A DNA stretch of 64,000 bases from Falsirhodobacter flavus (GCA_029846755.1 JARWBI010000003.1:186001-250000), one strand, 5' to 3'. Counted from the stretch's first letter, positions 38,226 to 48,240 are shown. Made by a program: numbers and translations. The notes: generated by a model not told the origin, from the letters alone.

Positions 38226-39149
38226 TCAGTGAACGTAGTCGGCCATGTTCTCGGGCGAGACACGCTCGAACGGCACCCAGAATTCCTTTTCGATGGGCTC
38301 GTCCCTGGCGGCTGTCACGGCGGTCCGGACCGCGATCTCGCCCTGGACGGTGGTGTTCTGGAACACCGTCAGATCCAGATCGCCTGCCGCCATCGCCGCC
38401 AGCCCGTCCGAAGTGGCGTCGATGCCCGCGATCAGCACCTTGTCCATCGAGGCGCCCCCGGCCTTCAGCGCCTGTGCGGCGCCGATGGCCATTTCATCGT
38501 TGTTGGACACCACCGCATCGAATTCGACCCCAGCGGTCAGCCAGGACGCCATCAGGTCCTGCGCCTGGACGCGGTTCCAGTTCGCAGTCTGTTTTTCCAC
38601 CACCTCGATCTGACAGGTGTCGGTGGCGAACAGTTCCTCCACGGTCTGCGTCCGCACCAGTGCCGCGCGGTTTTCAAGCGGGCCCATAAGGATCACCGCA
38701 CGGCCCCTGCCGCCCAGCGCCTCGCACACGGCTTCAGCCTCGAAACGTCCGGCATCGCGTTCGGCCGACCCGACATAGGCCGTGCCGTCCGGCATGCCGT
38801 GGTCGAGTTCTGCCGGAGGATGGTTGACATAGATCAGAGGAATACCGGCATCCGTCGCCGTTCGCGTTATGGCGGCGGTGGAATCGCCATCTACCGCATT
38901 GACGATGATGGCATCGACGCCGTTGGCGACGAAGTTCTGCACCTGGTTCAACTGACGCGCTACGTCCAGTTGTGCGTCTTCCACCACCAGCGTGACGTCC
39001 TGTTGCGCAGCGGCACCTGCCTTCAGGCCGTTCAGCAGGATCGTCAGGTGCGGATTGTCGAGCGAGGTCATGGTGACGCCGATCCTGGTCTCGGCCGCGA
39101 CCGGAAGGGCCAGTCCGCAAAGGGTGGTGGCAAGCAATATCTTCTTCAT
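38226..39149 (-). CDS. Inositol-type ABC transporter substrate-binding protein (first copy)
   Basis: A 307-residue CUT2/periplasmic-binding-protein-4 type protein with a signal peptide (cleaving after PVAAE at about residue 20). Motifs: [50 protein letters not shown] and [26 protein letters not shown], typical of ribose/inositol/rhizopine binding proteins. It is downstream of the permease. A second, related binding protein starts the same operon at 42804. Confidence 0.9.
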   Translation of the reverse strand: MKKILLATTLCGLALPVAAETRIGVTMTSLDNPHLTILLNGLKAGAAAQQDVTLVVEDAQLDVARQLNQVQNFVANGVDAIIVNAVDGDSTAAITRTATDAGIPLIYVNHPPAELDHGMPDGTAYVGSAERDAGRFEAEAVCEALGGRGRAVILMGPLENRAALVRTQTVEELFATDTCQIEVVEKQTANWNRVQAQDLMASWLTAGVEFDAVVSNNDEMAIGAAQALKAGGASMDKVLIAGIDATSDGLAAMAAGDLDLTVFQNTTVQGEIAVRTAVTAARDEPIEKEFWVPFERVSPENMADYVH

Positions 39150-39224
39150 TCGGATTTCCTTTTCGAAAACCGGGCTTTCGGGGTGGCGGGCGTCGATGGG
39201 GAACGAAGCCGTTCCCCGCCATTG

Positions 39225-40241
39225 TCAGGATTTCTTGATGCGCTTCCGTTGGCGGTGCATGTCCGCGATGACAGCGGCCACGATGATCGCACCCTTGATC
39301 ATCTCTTGGTAATAGGCGTCGAGCCGGAGGAACGTGAACCCCGAGATGATGACCCCGAAGATGATCATCCCGATCATCGTCCCAAGGATCGACCCGCGCC
39401 CGCCGGTCAGGGACACACCGCCGATCACGGCCATCGCGATGGCGTCAAGCTCGTACATCGCGCCCATCCCGGCCTGCGCGGTCAGGCCGCGCGCCGCCAC
39501 CATGATCCCGGCCAGCCCGGCCAAAAGACCCGCAACGGCATAGATCTTGACGATGTGGCGTTCGACGTTGATCCCGGTCACACGTGCCGCCTGCGGGTTG
39601 GCGCCGATGGCATAGGTGTATTTGCCATACCGCGTGTATCGCAGCACCACGTGCATGATCGCAGCGACCAGCAGGAAGATCCAGACGGGGTTCAGCCCCT
39701 GCCCGATCGCGGCGAACCCATCGGTCGGAAAGCTGATCGGCTGGCCCTTGGTGTACCATTTGGCAAAGCCGCGTGCCGTCACCATCATGCCCAGCGTCGC
39801 GATGAAGGGCGGAATCCTGGTATAGGCCACAAGCGCGCCGTTCACCGCGCCGCAACCAAGCCCGATCAGCAGACCCACCATGATCGGCACGATAGCGGGC
39901 AGATCGGTCAGATGCGGATAGACGGCGCGGTCGGTGGCGATCTGGCCGACGCTCATCGCGACCATCGCGGTCGCGCCGACGACCGAACCCGACGAAAGGT
40001 CGATGCCGCCGGAAATGATGACCTGCGTCACACCGATGGCGATGACCCCGATCACTGACACCTGCAGGATCATGATCGACAGGCGCTGCGTATTGCCAAG
40101 AAAGCTCTGCCCTTGAAAGACCCAGCCCAATATCTCGAACACGATACAGATGCCGATCAGGACGAGAAAAATGTTCAGTTCGGGCGGCAGACGCCTTGCG
40201 GGCCGCGCGGGCACGGCGGGGGCGATGGCATTGGCGTTCAT
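39225..40241 (-). CDS. Inositol-type ABC transporter permease (RbsC family)
   Basis: A 338-residue permease with eight or more hydrophobic segments, including the family blocks GVTQVIISGGIDLSSGSVVGA, GALVAYTRIPPFIATLGMM and GANPQAARVTGINVERH. It forms a homodimer with the fused ATPase at 40263. The ribosome-binding site GGAGGAGAA precedes the ATG. Confidence 0.92.
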   Translation of the reverse strand: MNANAIAPAVPARPARRLPPELNIFLVLIGICIVFEILGWVFQGQSFLGNTQRLSIMILQVSVIGVIAIGVTQVIISGGIDLSSGSVVGATAMVAMSVGQIATDRAVYPHLTDLPAIVPIMVGLLIGLGCGAVNGALVAYTRIPPFIATLGMMVTARGFAKWYTKGQPISFPTDGFAAIGQGLNPVWIFLLVAAIMHVVLRYTRYGKYTYAIGANPQAARVTGINVERHIVKIYAVAGLLAGLAGIMVAARGLTAQAGMGAMYELDAIAMAVIGGVSLTGGRGSILGTMIGMIIFGVIISGFTFLRLDAYYQEMIKGAIIVAAVIADMHRQRKRIKKS

Positions 40242-40262
40242 TTCGTTCTCCTCCTTCCCGCG

Positions 40263-41801
40263 TCAGCGAGCGGCAAGATCCATGATTTTCATCTGGTCGG
40301 CCTCGGCACGGTCGAGGAACCCCGACACATGCCCCTCGTGCATGACCATGATGCGGTCGCTCATCCCCAGAACCTCGGGCAGTTCGGACGAAATCATCAG
40401 CACCGCCACCCCCTCGGCCGCGAGGCCGGTGATGAGGCGGTGGATTTCCGACTTGGCGCCGACATCAATGCCGCGCGTGGGTTCGTCCAGGATCAGGATG
40501 CGCGGCCGGGTCAGCAGCCAGCGTGCGATCAGCAGCTTCTGCTGGTTGCCGCCGGACAGGTTTTCGACCGTCTCGTACAGGTTGGGCGTCTTGACCCGCA
40601 GTTTCTCCGCCATGTCGGCGGACATCTTCGTCAGCGTCTTCTCGTCCAGAAACCCGGCGCGGGCATGACCCTGCGTGATGATCGCGGACTGGATGTTCGC
40701 AAGACAATCGAGGTTCAGAAAACAGCCGGTTTCCTTGCGATCCTCGGTCAGGAAGGCCATCCGCAGACCCATCGCGGCGCGGGGGCTGTCGATGGTGACG
40801 GGCTTGCCTTCGACCAGTATCTCGCCCGAAGCGGCAGGATGAACGCCGAACAGCGCCTCGGCAACATTTGACCGCTTCGATCCGACCAGCCCCGCCACCC
40901 CAAGGATCTCGCCCTGACGGAGGGTAAAGGAAATATCCTCGAACACGCCCGGAAGTGTCAGATTGCGCACCTCCAGGATGACGTCGCCGATGGGGCAGTC
41001 GATCTTGGGGAACATGTTGTTGATCTCGCGGCCAACCATCATGCGGATGATGTCGTCGCGCGTCGTGTCGGTGCTGGCGTGGGTGCCGACATATCTGCCG
41101 TCGCGGAACACGGTAAACTCGTCCGCGATCTCGAACAATTCGTTCATCTTGTGGGTGATGTAGACGATGCCGATCCCGCGCGCCTTCAGGTCGCGGATGA
41201 TGGTGAAAAGATGCTCCACCTCGCGGTCGGTCAGTGCGGAGGTCGGCTCGTCCATGATAAGCACATCCGCCTCGTGGCTGACGGCGCGGGCGATTTCGAC
41301 CATCTGCTTCTGCGCAACGGTCAGTTCGGACACCTGTGCGCGCGGATCGACGCGGATGTTCAGCCGTTCGAACAGCTCGCGCGTCATCTCGTTCATGCGG
41401 TGGTGGTCGATCAGGCCGAAGCGGTTCTTGGGCTCGCGGCGGATCCAGATGTTTTCGGACACCGTCATCCAGTTCATCAGCGCAAGTTCCTGATGGATCA
41501 TCGCGATGCCCTGATCCAGCGCGTCCAGCGGGGATTTCAGCGTAACCACCTCGCCGCGCAGGCGGATCTCTCCGGCATCGGGCTGATACACGCCCGCAAT
41601 GATTTTCATCAGGGTCGACTTGCCGGCGCCGTTTTCCCCCATCAGGGCGTGGACGGTGCCGGGCCGAATGCGAAGCTGGACATCATCAAGCGCGAGAACG
41701 CCGGGAAATTCCTTCCGGATGCCGCTGATGGCCAGAACGCCGTGCGTTTCGGTGTTCCGGCGGACCCGCTTGATCGCTGCGGCAGTGTTGGCACTGATCA
41801 T
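40263..41801 (-). CDS. Inositol-type ABC transporter ATPase with two nucleotide-binding domains (RbsA family)
   Basis: A 512-residue ATPase. The first domain has Walker [10 protein letters not shown] (about residues 55-63), signature-like [15 protein letters not shown] and Walker [12 protein letters not shown]. The second has a degenerate Walker A (GLVGSKRSN), an intact LSGGNQQK signature and Walker [13 protein letters not shown]. One degenerate site is usual for this family. Imports inositols with the permease at 39225. Confidence 0.92.
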   Translation of the reverse strand: MISANTAAAIKRVRRNTETHGVLAISGIRKEFPGVLALDDVQLRIRPGTVHALMGENGAGKSTLMKIIAGVYQPDAGEIRLRGEVVTLKSPLDALDQGIAMIHQELALMNWMTVSENIWIRREPKNRFGLIDHHRMNEMTRELFERLNIRVDPRAQVSELTVAQKQMVEIARAVSHEADVLIMDEPTSALTDREVEHLFTIIRDLKARGIGIVYITHKMNELFEIADEFTVFRDGRYVGTHASTDTTRDDIIRMMVGREINNMFPKIDCPIGDVILEVRNLTLPGVFEDISFTLRQGEILGVAGLVGSKRSNVAEALFGVHPAASGEILVEGKPVTIDSPRAAMGLRMAFLTEDRKETGCFLNLDCLANIQSAIITQGHARAGFLDEKTLTKMSADMAEKLRVKTPNLYETVENLSGGNQQKLLIARWLLTRPRILILDEPTRGIDVGAKSEIHRLITGLAAEGVAVLMISSELPEVLGMSDRIMVMHEGHVSGFLDRAEADQMKIMDLAAR

Positions 41802-41859
41802 CCGATTTTCCTCTGGGATGGTGGCACCGCCGGGGCTGGCCGCCGGCGCCCTTCGACGT

Positions 41860-42804
41860 TCAGTTCAGCGCTTGATATTTCGCGAGGTTTTCGGGGGTCA
41901 CGAGTTCGAACGGGACATAGACGCGGTTCTCGACCTTCTCGCCGCGCGAAAGGCTCAACGCGGCATCGACGGCGCCGTGGCCCTGACCTGACGCATTCTG
42001 GAAAACCGACAGGTCCAGATCGCCCGCTGCCATCGAGGCAAGCGCATCCTGTGTGCCGTCGATGCCCGCCACGATCACGTCATCCATCGACAACCCGGAC
42101 GATTTCAGCGACTGGATCGCCCCGATCGCCATTTCGTCATTGTTGGAGATGACGGCATCGAAGGAGACGCCAGCCGACAGCCAGTTGGTCATCAGGTCGG
42201 CGCCCTGGGTGCGTGACCAGTTCGCGGTCTGCTCCTCGACGATGGTCATGAAGCTGCACTCGGGCGTGGCGATGACATCCTTGATGTCCTGCGTGCGCAT
42301 CCGGGCGGCCTGATTGGACAGCTCGCCCATGATGACCACGATGCTTGCTTCGGTCGTGCCCTTTTCCTTCAGCAGGCGGCAAACCTCCTGGGTCTGGAGC
42401 GTGCCGGATTCCTTCTCGTCCGAAGCCACGAATGCCTGGTTCTCGGGCAGTTCGTCCACATTCACCGGCTGACGGTTTACATAGACCAGCGGGATGCCCG
42501 CGTTGCTTGCCGCCTGCGAGATCGCGACCGTCGCGTCGGTGTCCACCGGATTCACGATGATGGCGTCCACGCCGCCCGCGATGAAGTTCTGGACTTGGCT
42601 CAGTTGTTTTCCGACGTCGTTCTGCGCGTCCTCGACCTGCAGCTCAACCCCATCGAGCGTTGCCGCGTGATCGATCATCCCGTTGCGAAGAACCGTCAGG
42701 AAGTTGTCATCGAAGACGGCCATGGAAACGCCGATCGTTTCGGCCGATACGGCCGATGCCATCAGGCTGGATCCCAAGGCGACCGTGATCAGAGTCTTTC
42801 TCAT
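41860..42804 (-). CDS. Inositol-type ABC transporter substrate-binding protein (second copy)
   Basis: A 314-residue periplasmic binding protein, signal peptide cleaving after AVSAE (about residue 22). It is closely similar in layout to the product at 38226 ([69 protein letters not shown]) but clearly diverged. First gene of the inositol transport-catabolism operon; ATG at 42804 follows GGAGGGAAAT. The 243-bp leader upstream contains a long inverted repeat. Confidence 0.9.
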   Translation of the reverse strand: MRKTLITVALGSSLMASAVSAETIGVSMAVFDDNFLTVLRNGMIDHAATLDGVELQVEDAQNDVGKQLSQVQNFIAGGVDAIIVNPVDTDATVAISQAASNAGIPLVYVNRQPVNVDELPENQAFVASDEKESGTLQTQEVCRLLKEKGTTEASIVVIMGELSNQAARMRTQDIKDVIATPECSFMTIVEEQTANWSRTQGADLMTNWLSAGVSFDAVISNNDEMAIGAIQSLKSSGLSMDDVIVAGIDGTQDALASMAAGDLDLSVFQNASGQGHGAVDAALSLSRGEKVENRVYVPFELVTPENLAKYQALN

Positions 42805-42993
42805 ATTTCCCTCCCATAATCCGCATCTCCTCCCAGAGCGCGGTCGAATTCCATGCGGACAGCGCCGCATTCATGCGGTTGTGCGTGCCTTCGGTCTTTC
42901 AGTGCTGAGGAAAAAGCGACCTCCGTTTCGCCTTCCTTGATGGAACCATCCCGCAGGAAGGGCGGCGCCGTCAACGGCGACGAAAGCGGAATC

Positions 42994-43033
42994 ACGTCAT
43001 TTCTGATAGAAAAGGATCATCAAAGAATGACGT
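42994..43033. promoter_or_regulatory. Inverted repeat upstream of the inositol transporter operon, candidate operator
   Basis: Perfect 8-bp arms ACGTCATT (42994-43001) and AATGACGT (43026-43033) with a 24-bp spacer. It lies between the LacI stop (43048) and the transporter start (42804). ACGTCAT recurs at 44134-44140 in the promoter of the LacI gene itself, so both may be bound by that regulator. Confidence 0.55.
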
Positions 43034-43047
43034 AAAACATCATCGCC

Positions 43048-44076
43048 TCAAAGGTTCTCGGAAATCCATATCTGCGGCGGCAGGAATCGTTGGCCCGGCG
43101 TCTCGGCCATGCCGTGTTCCACGGTGCTTATCATTGTGGAAATGAGGTCGGTGCACAGTTCGCGCAGGGGGGTGTGAAGGACCGCGGTCACCGTGCCGTC
43201 AAGCAGCGCCTTGCGAGAATCAGGCGTCAGCTCGTTCACCAGGCAGACGATGCCCCGGCTCGCGCCCTCCTCCTCCAACGCTGCGATGGCGCCTTCCATG
43301 CCGCCGCCAGCGCAATATACGCCCACCATATCGTCGTGCCGTGCCAGCGCCCCCAGCAACGCTTCATAGGTCAGGCCCCGCGTCTCCAGGTTGACGAGCG
43401 CATCCATCACTTCGAACTGCGGAGCGTATTCGCGCATATAGCTGCGAAAGCCGGTTTCACGCAGGGCATGGCCCTGAAATCGGTGGCCGCCAAGGAACAG
43501 CAGCACCTTGCCGGGGCGCGGCGAAAAGCGCGAGATCATCCACGCCGCCGTGCGCCCCACCTTGATGTTGTTCGTGCCTATATAGGCCTCGCGCACACCT
43601 TGGGCAAAGTCCGACAGCAGTGCGAATGTCGGAATCCCCTTTTCTTTCAACGCCGTTATCACGGAGGTGACGTCGTGATGGTCCGGCCCTGTGGCGCCGA
43701 TGGCATGGACCTTGCCGGAAAAGCCATTCAGCAGGTCCACCATTTCGGCGGGATCGGAGGTCTGTGCGAACCGCACGTCCAGCCGGATACGGTAGTCGCG
43801 CAGACCATGGACCGCATGCTCCAGTTCCGCGGCGAAGGATTGATAGAAGGTGTGCCGTTCCTTTCGCAGGATGAACCCCAGCCGATATTCCGGGAGTTCG
43901 GCAAACAGCCGCTGCCGGATCAGGTTGGTGCCGTGAAAGCCGATCTTCTCGGCCGCATCGAAAACCTTGCGCGAGGTTTCTTCGCGCACCTTCAGCCGCC
44001 CGCTGAGCACCCTGTCGACAGTGGCAACGCTGACCCCCGCGGTCTTGGCAAGATCGGCAATGGTTGGGCGTCGCAT
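43048..44076 (-). CDS. LacI-family regulator of the inositol operon
   Basis: A 342-residue regulator. Its N-terminal helix-turn-helix (TIADLAKTAGVSVATVDRVLSGRLKVREET) has the VATVDRVLSGR recognition region of inositol/sugar LacI repressors. A type-I periplasmic-binding-protein-like sensor follows (VGVYCAGGGMEGAIAALEE). It lies directly upstream of the inositol transporter operon on the same strand, with a 243-bp gap, and is the likely repressor of it. Confidence 0.88.
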   Translation of the reverse strand: MRRPTIADLAKTAGVSVATVDRVLSGRLKVREETSRKVFDAAEKIGFHGTNLIRQRLFAELPEYRLGFILRKERHTFYQSFAAELEHAVHGLRDYRIRLDVRFAQTSDPAEMVDLLNGFSGKVHAIGATGPDHHDVTSVITALKEKGIPTFALLSDFAQGVREAYIGTNNIKVGRTAAWMISRFSPRPGKVLLFLGGHRFQGHALRETGFRSYMREYAPQFEVMDALVNLETRGLTYEALLGALARHDDMVGVYCAGGGMEGAIAALEEEGASRGIVCLVNELTPDSRKALLDGTVTAVLHTPLRELCTDLISTMISTVEHGMAETPGQRFLPPQIWISENL

Positions 44077-44118
44077 GATCTGGCTCCCTGCTTGCAGGCG
44101 CTTTGATGCGCCCGCATC

Positions 44119-44151
44119 ATGTCTGATACATAAACGTCATCCTGCAGACAT
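44119..44151. promoter_or_regulatory. Inverted repeat in the LacI promoter, candidate autoregulatory site
   Basis: Perfect 7-bp arms ATGTCTG (44119-44125) and CAGACAT (44145-44151) lie 43 bp or more upstream of the LacI start at 44076. Inside the spacer is ACGTCAT (44134-44140), identical to seven bases of both arms of the repeat at 42994-43033. Regulation is inferred from position. Confidence 0.45.
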
Positions 44152-44162
44152 GTTCCCCGATT

Positions 44163-45200
44163 TCAACCGCCCGTGCAAAAGCGGATGCCAAGGCAATCGC
44201 GAATGCCGTCCAGCATCGCCATCGTCCCGAGCGAGGCATCGAGGGTTCGGCAACCCGTCTCGGTCCGGCCCGCCGCGATGGCGCGGGCAACCTCGGCGGC
44301 TTCAAAGAACAGCCCTTCGAAATGCGCGCCGCGCGGTTCTTCATACCGCAGCACGCGGCTTCCATCGCGCGACCAGACCTCGAATGATCCGGGCAGGTGG
44401 AATTCGGTGGTAAAGCGTATCGATCCTTCCGTGCCGACGATGGCGGCGTTGGTGGGGGTGAAGCCGTAGAGCGTCGTCGCCATGGTGCCGATCGCGCCTG
44501 CGTCGTTCTGCATCGCAACGGCAAGCTGCCCGTTGACGCCGCTCGGATCCGGCTGACCCAGTCCGACGATGCGGCTCGCAGCACCCAGCAGCTTTTCGAT
44601 CAGCGAAACTGGATAGGTGCCCAAATCCAGGAGTGGCCCACCCGCAAGCGAGGCATCGAAGATGCGGTGATCGCGCGGCAGAAATTCCCCGTATTCGGTA
44701 TAGACAGAACGGATGTCGCCGATGATCCGGCGATCAAGCACCTGTTGCAGCACGTCGAATTTGGGCAGGAAGTAAGTCCAGACCGCCTCGGCGAAGAAGA
44801 CGCCCTTGCGGCGGGCGGCTGCGACCATCTCGGCGGCCTGTGCGTGGTCCAGCGCCATCGGCTTTTCAACCAGCACATGTTTGCCCGCCTCGATCGCCAA
44901 AAGCACATGGGCATGATGTATCGTGTGGGGGCTGGCGACATAGATCACGTCGATCCGGGGGTCCGACACCAGCGCCTCATAGCTGCCATGGGGCATGTCT
45001 ATGCCCCATTTCGCGGCGAAGGCTTGCGCCGAGGCGGGGCTGCGGGAACCGACCGCCTCGATCCGCTGCGTGGAATGTGCGCGGACCGATTCCACGAATT
45101 TGGCCGCGATCCAGCCGGTTCCCAGAATGCCCCACCGCAGGACGGGGGCTTGTGCCGCTGCAGGCACGCGCGATTTGGGCAATGCGTCAGGAAAGCCCAT
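44163..45200 (-). CDS. Gfo/Idh/MocA-family oxidoreductase
   Basis: A 345-residue dehydrogenase: Rossmann RWGILGTGWIAAKFVES, EKPMALDHAQAAEM, and the dimeric-dihydrodiol/xylose-dehydrogenase-like block AVWTYFLPKFDVLQQVLD with GGPLLDLGTYPVSL. That layout is nearer to glucose-fructose oxidoreductase/dihydrodiol dehydrogenase than to IolG. The ATG at 45200 overlaps the stop of the frameshifted gene upstream. Substrate unknown. Confidence 0.85.
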   Translation of the reverse strand: MGFPDALPKSRVPAAAQAPVLRWGILGTGWIAAKFVESVRAHSTQRIEAVGSRSPASAQAFAAKWGIDMPHGSYEALVSDPRIDVIYVASPHTIHHAHVLLAIEAGKHVLVEKPMALDHAQAAEMVAAARRKGVFFAEAVWTYFLPKFDVLQQVLDRRIIGDIRSVYTEYGEFLPRDHRIFDASLAGGPLLDLGTYPVSLIEKLLGAASRIVGLGQPDPSGVNGQLAVAMQNDAGAIGTMATTLYGFTPTNAAIVGTEGSIRFTTEFHLPGSFEVWSRDGSRVLRYEEPRGAHFEGLFFEAAEVARAIAAGRTETGCRTLDASLGTMAMLDGIRDCLGIRFCTGG

Positions 45201-46361
45201 CAGACAGTCTCCCATGTCCTGGTGGAAAGCGAGCGTTCCATCGCATCGATGATGCGTTCGTTCGCAAGGCCGAAGTCGAAGTTCGGATAGCAGTCGTCGC
45301 AGCGCATGATCCCCTCGATCAGGTCGCGCACCTCGATCACCTTCACGTCGTAGTATCCAAGGCCGCCACCGGCAAAGTCGAAGCCGAAGAAGGCCGAGAA
45401 TTGCGGCACCTGACTGCCCGCCAGCAGCGTCTTGAACCCGCGATCGGCTTTGGCATCGTCGAAACGAGAGATCTTCAGCTCGTTGAAGCGCTCTCCGTCC
45501 ATGATGATCGTGCCCTTGGTGCCGGATACCTCCCAATAGACGCCGAACACCTTGCCCGCCGAGACGCGCGATGCCTCGATGGTCCCGCCAGCGCCGCTGG
45601 CGAAACGGACCAGAGCCTGGATCTGATCCTCGTTCTCCACCTCGGCGCGCGGGGCATCGGCGCCCGCCTTGGCGCCATAGCCCGAGCCGTCCTGGGGCAG
45701 CGGACGCGTGGGAAAGAACGTCTGCGTCTGCGCGATCACGCTTTCCACATCGCCCATCAGGTATTGCCCGACCGAGATGACATGGCTGCCCAGATCGCCC
45801 AGCGCCCCCGAGCCCGCGCCCTTGCGCGTGCAGCGCCACGAGAAAGGCAGTTCGGGATCGTTGAAGAACCCTTGGTCGAACCAGGCGCGGAACCGCATCG
45901 GAGTGCCGATGTCGCCCGCATCGATAAGCTGTTTCGCCAGCATCGCGGCGGGGGTCTTGATGTTGTTGAAGGCCACCATCGTCTTGACGCCCTTGGCTCG
46001 GGCGGCGGCGGCCATCTCCTCGGCCTCGGCCAGCGTGACGGACAGGGGTTTTTTGGCAATAGACGTGCTTGCCCGCTGCGATCGCCGCCAGCGCCATTTC
46101 GTGATGCATCGCGTTGGGCGAAGTGATGTCCACCACATCCACATCCGGGTCGTTCACCAATGCGCGCCAATCGCCGGTGCTTTTGGCGAAGCCGAAGCGC
46201 GCGGCGGCGGCCGCCGCCAGCTCCGGTGTCGCATCCGCCAGCATATAAAGCTGCGGGATCGCCGGCAGGTCGCGATATAGCATCGCCGCCCGGTGGAAGG
46301 CATCTGCGTGCGCCTGCCCCATGAAGCCTGTGCCGATCAGGCCGATGTTCAGCGTTTTCAT
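45200..46361 (-). pseudogene. Frameshifted Gfo/Idh/MocA oxidoreductase
   Basis: Residues 1-97 read from the ATG at 46361 (GLIGTGFMGQAHADAFHRA to GKHVYCQK). The rest continues in another frame (PLSVTLAEAEEMAAAARAKG to the stop at 45200). The break is in a run of six A followed by four C (minus strand; plus-strand 46045-46054), where one base is extra: deleting one A restores YCQKPLSV, the family motif. The remaining protein would be about 386 residues and shows no other damage. This may be a recent mutation, a sequencing error, or a site of transcriptional slippage. Overlaps the iolE-like gene by 4 bp. Confidence 0.8.
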
Positions 46362-47245
46362 TCCATAGCCCCTGCAAAAAGACTTGTGACATGTGTGAAG
46401 GCGCGGCTGACGGCGGGCAGCGGCGGTGCCTTGGCGGGGTCCTGCTCGGCCTCCACCACCAGCCAGCCGTCATATCCCTGCTGGACGAACCGCCGGATCG
46501 CTGCGAAATCGACGGCACCGTCGCCCGGCACGGTGAACATGCCGGAACGGACGCCCTCGTTGAAGCTTCGATCCTCGGCGCGGATACGGTCCATGACGGG
46601 GCGGCGCACATCCTTCAGGTGGATGTGGACGATCCGGTCGCCGAACCGTTCGATCAGCCGGGCATAGTCGAACCCCGCCCCCGCCGCATGGCCGGTATCC
46701 AGAAGCAACCCCACCTCCGGCCCCGTTCGGTCGAACAGCGACGAGATTTCATCGAATGTCTCGGCGACCATCATCAGGTGGTGATGATAGGCAAGCGTCA
46801 GCCCGTATTCCCCTGCCAACCTTGCACCGAAATCGGTCAGGGCAGCGGCATAGCCCGCCACGTTTGCCTTTGGCATCAGCAGACGCTGCGACATCGGCGC
46901 ATCCAGCGGCGCGCCGGGGGTCATCATCGCCACCTCGCCATAGACCATGATCCGGCATCCCATGTCGCGCAGCAGCGTGGCATGTGGGGCAACGGCATCC
47001 ATCTCCTGCCCGGGGCTTCGGGCCGCAAGTTCGCCTGAATGCCAGCCCGAGGCCAGAGAAAGCCCATGCGTTTCCAGCAGCGGCCCCAGAACCGCAGCAT
47101 CGCGCGGGAACTTCCGCCCCAGTTCGACGCCTTGATATCCGGCCGACGCGGCCTCGTGAAGGCAGGTTTCAAGCGGGATGTCGCGGCCAAGATCCTCCAG
47201 CACGTCGTTGGCCCAGGACAGCGGGCTGACCGCCAACCGGATCAT
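46358..47245 (-). CDS. Second iolE-like enzyme (myo-inosose-2 dehydratase family)
   Basis: A 295-residue TIM barrel with the IolE blocks LASGWHSGEL, LAYHHHLMMV, LLLDTGHAAGAGFD, IHLKDVRRPVMDRIR, FNEGVRSGMFTVPGDGAVDF and GWLVVEAEQD. It is a clear paralogue of the iolE at 30733 but diverged, and is embedded with three Gfo/Idh/MocA genes. It may handle a different inositol isomer, for example scyllo- or chiro-inositol. Confidence 0.88.
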   Translation of the reverse strand: MIRLAVSPLSWANDVLEDLGRDIPLETCLHEAASAGYQGVELGRKFPRDAAVLGPLLETHGLSLASGWHSGELAARSPGQEMDAVAPHATLLRDMGCRIMVYGEVAMMTPGAPLDAPMSQRLLMPKANVAGYAAALTDFGARLAGEYGLTLAYHHHLMMVAETFDEISSLFDRTGPEVGLLLDTGHAAGAGFDYARLIERFGDRIVHIHLKDVRRPVMDRIRAEDRSFNEGVRSGMFTVPGDGAVDFAAIRRFVQQGYDGWLVVEAEQDPAKAPPLPAVSRAFTHVTSLFAGAME

Positions 47246-48240
47246 GCCGCCACCTCCATCCGCACTGCCTGCCCCGTTCGCATGGACGCCGTCGCCGCCT
47301 CGGCCAGCCGCTGCGCCTCCAGCCCGTCGCGCATTCCGGCAAGGGGCTGGGTGCCCGTCTCGATCAGATCGACGAAGGCCGCCATCTCATCGCGATAGGC
47401 AGCGGCGAAGCGTTCCATGAAATAATTCAGCGGCGGCGCATGGTGGAACCCCTGTGCGTCCGCAAAGGTCACACCGTGGCGCGGTCGGTTTTCCACATAC
47501 AGCACCTCGTTCGCGCAAATAGCCTCCAGCCGCTGGTCATACCCAAAGGGCGCGCGGCGGCAATTCACCATTTGCACCAGCCGTCCCGAAACCGAGGTGA
47601 GCGTGATCATTGCCGTGTCGATATCTCCAGCCGCCCCGATCTCCGGATCGATCAGGCAGCGGCCCACGGCATAGACGGTGGCGATCTCTTCGCCCAGCAG
47701 ATAGCGGGCCATGTCGAAATCATGGATCGCCTGATCGATGAACATCCCGCCTGACCGTTCGACATAGGCGCGCGGCGGCGGCGACGGATCGCGCGTGTGC
47801 ATCACCACATGTTCCAGCCGCCCCGCCTCTCCGCCCGCGATCCGGTCGCGCACCATGCGGAAATCGGGATCGTAGCGGCGCTGGAACCCCATCAGGCAAG
47901 GGGTGCCCGCCGCTTCCACCGCCGCCGCGACCTGCTGCACCGTCTGGAAATCGAGGCTGACGGGTTTCTCGCAGAACACCGCCTTCCCCGCTTGCGCCGC
48001 CCGCAGCAGGAAATCGGCATGCGTATCGGTGGAACTCGCGATGACCACCCCTGCCACTGCGGAGTCGGCAAAGGCACGGTCCGCATCGACCACCTCGGCC
48101 CCGGTCTGCGCCGCCAGCGCGTCACGCGCGCCAGGCAGCGGGTCGACGATATATTTGACGCGCACCCGCGAATGCGCGGCGGCGTTCAGCGCATGCACGT
48201 GGCCGATGCGGCCCGCACCGAAAATGGCAAGATCGATCAT
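47242..48240 (-). CDS. iolG: Inositol 2-dehydrogenase (IolG type, second copy)
   Basis: A 332-residue Gfo/Idh/MocA enzyme with typical IolG motifs: IFGAGRIGHVHALN, FCEKPVSLD, GFQRRYDPDFRMVR and SGGMFIDQAIHDFDMARYLLG. The last holds the Asp/His active-site residues. First gene of a minus-strand operon, divergent from the LacI gene at 48331. Coupled to the iolE-like gene (ATGA). Confidence 0.9.
   Translation of the reverse strand: MIDLAIFGAGRIGHVHALNAAAHSRVRVKYIVDPLPGARDALAAQTGAEVVDADRAFADSAVAGVVIASSTDTHADFLLRAAQAGKAVFCEKPVSLDFQTVQQVAAAVEAAGTPCLMGFQRRYDPDFRMVRDRIAGGEAGRLEHVVMHTRDPSPPPRAYVERSGGMFIDQAIHDFDMARYLLGEEIATVYAVGRCLIDPEIGAAGDIDTAMITLTSVSGRLVQMVNCRRAPFGYDQRLEAICANEVLYVENRPRHGVTFADAQGFHHAPPLNYFMERFAAAYRDEMAAFVDLIETGTQPLAGMRDGLEAQRLAEAATASMRTGQAVRMEVAA

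Noticed and set aside
46045-46054. Programmed -1 ribosomal frameshift in the Gfo/Idh/MocA gene
   Set aside because: Restoring the frame needs removal of one base (+1 or slippage deletion); the A6 run is not positioned as an in-frame X XXY YYZ heptamer for -1 shifting.
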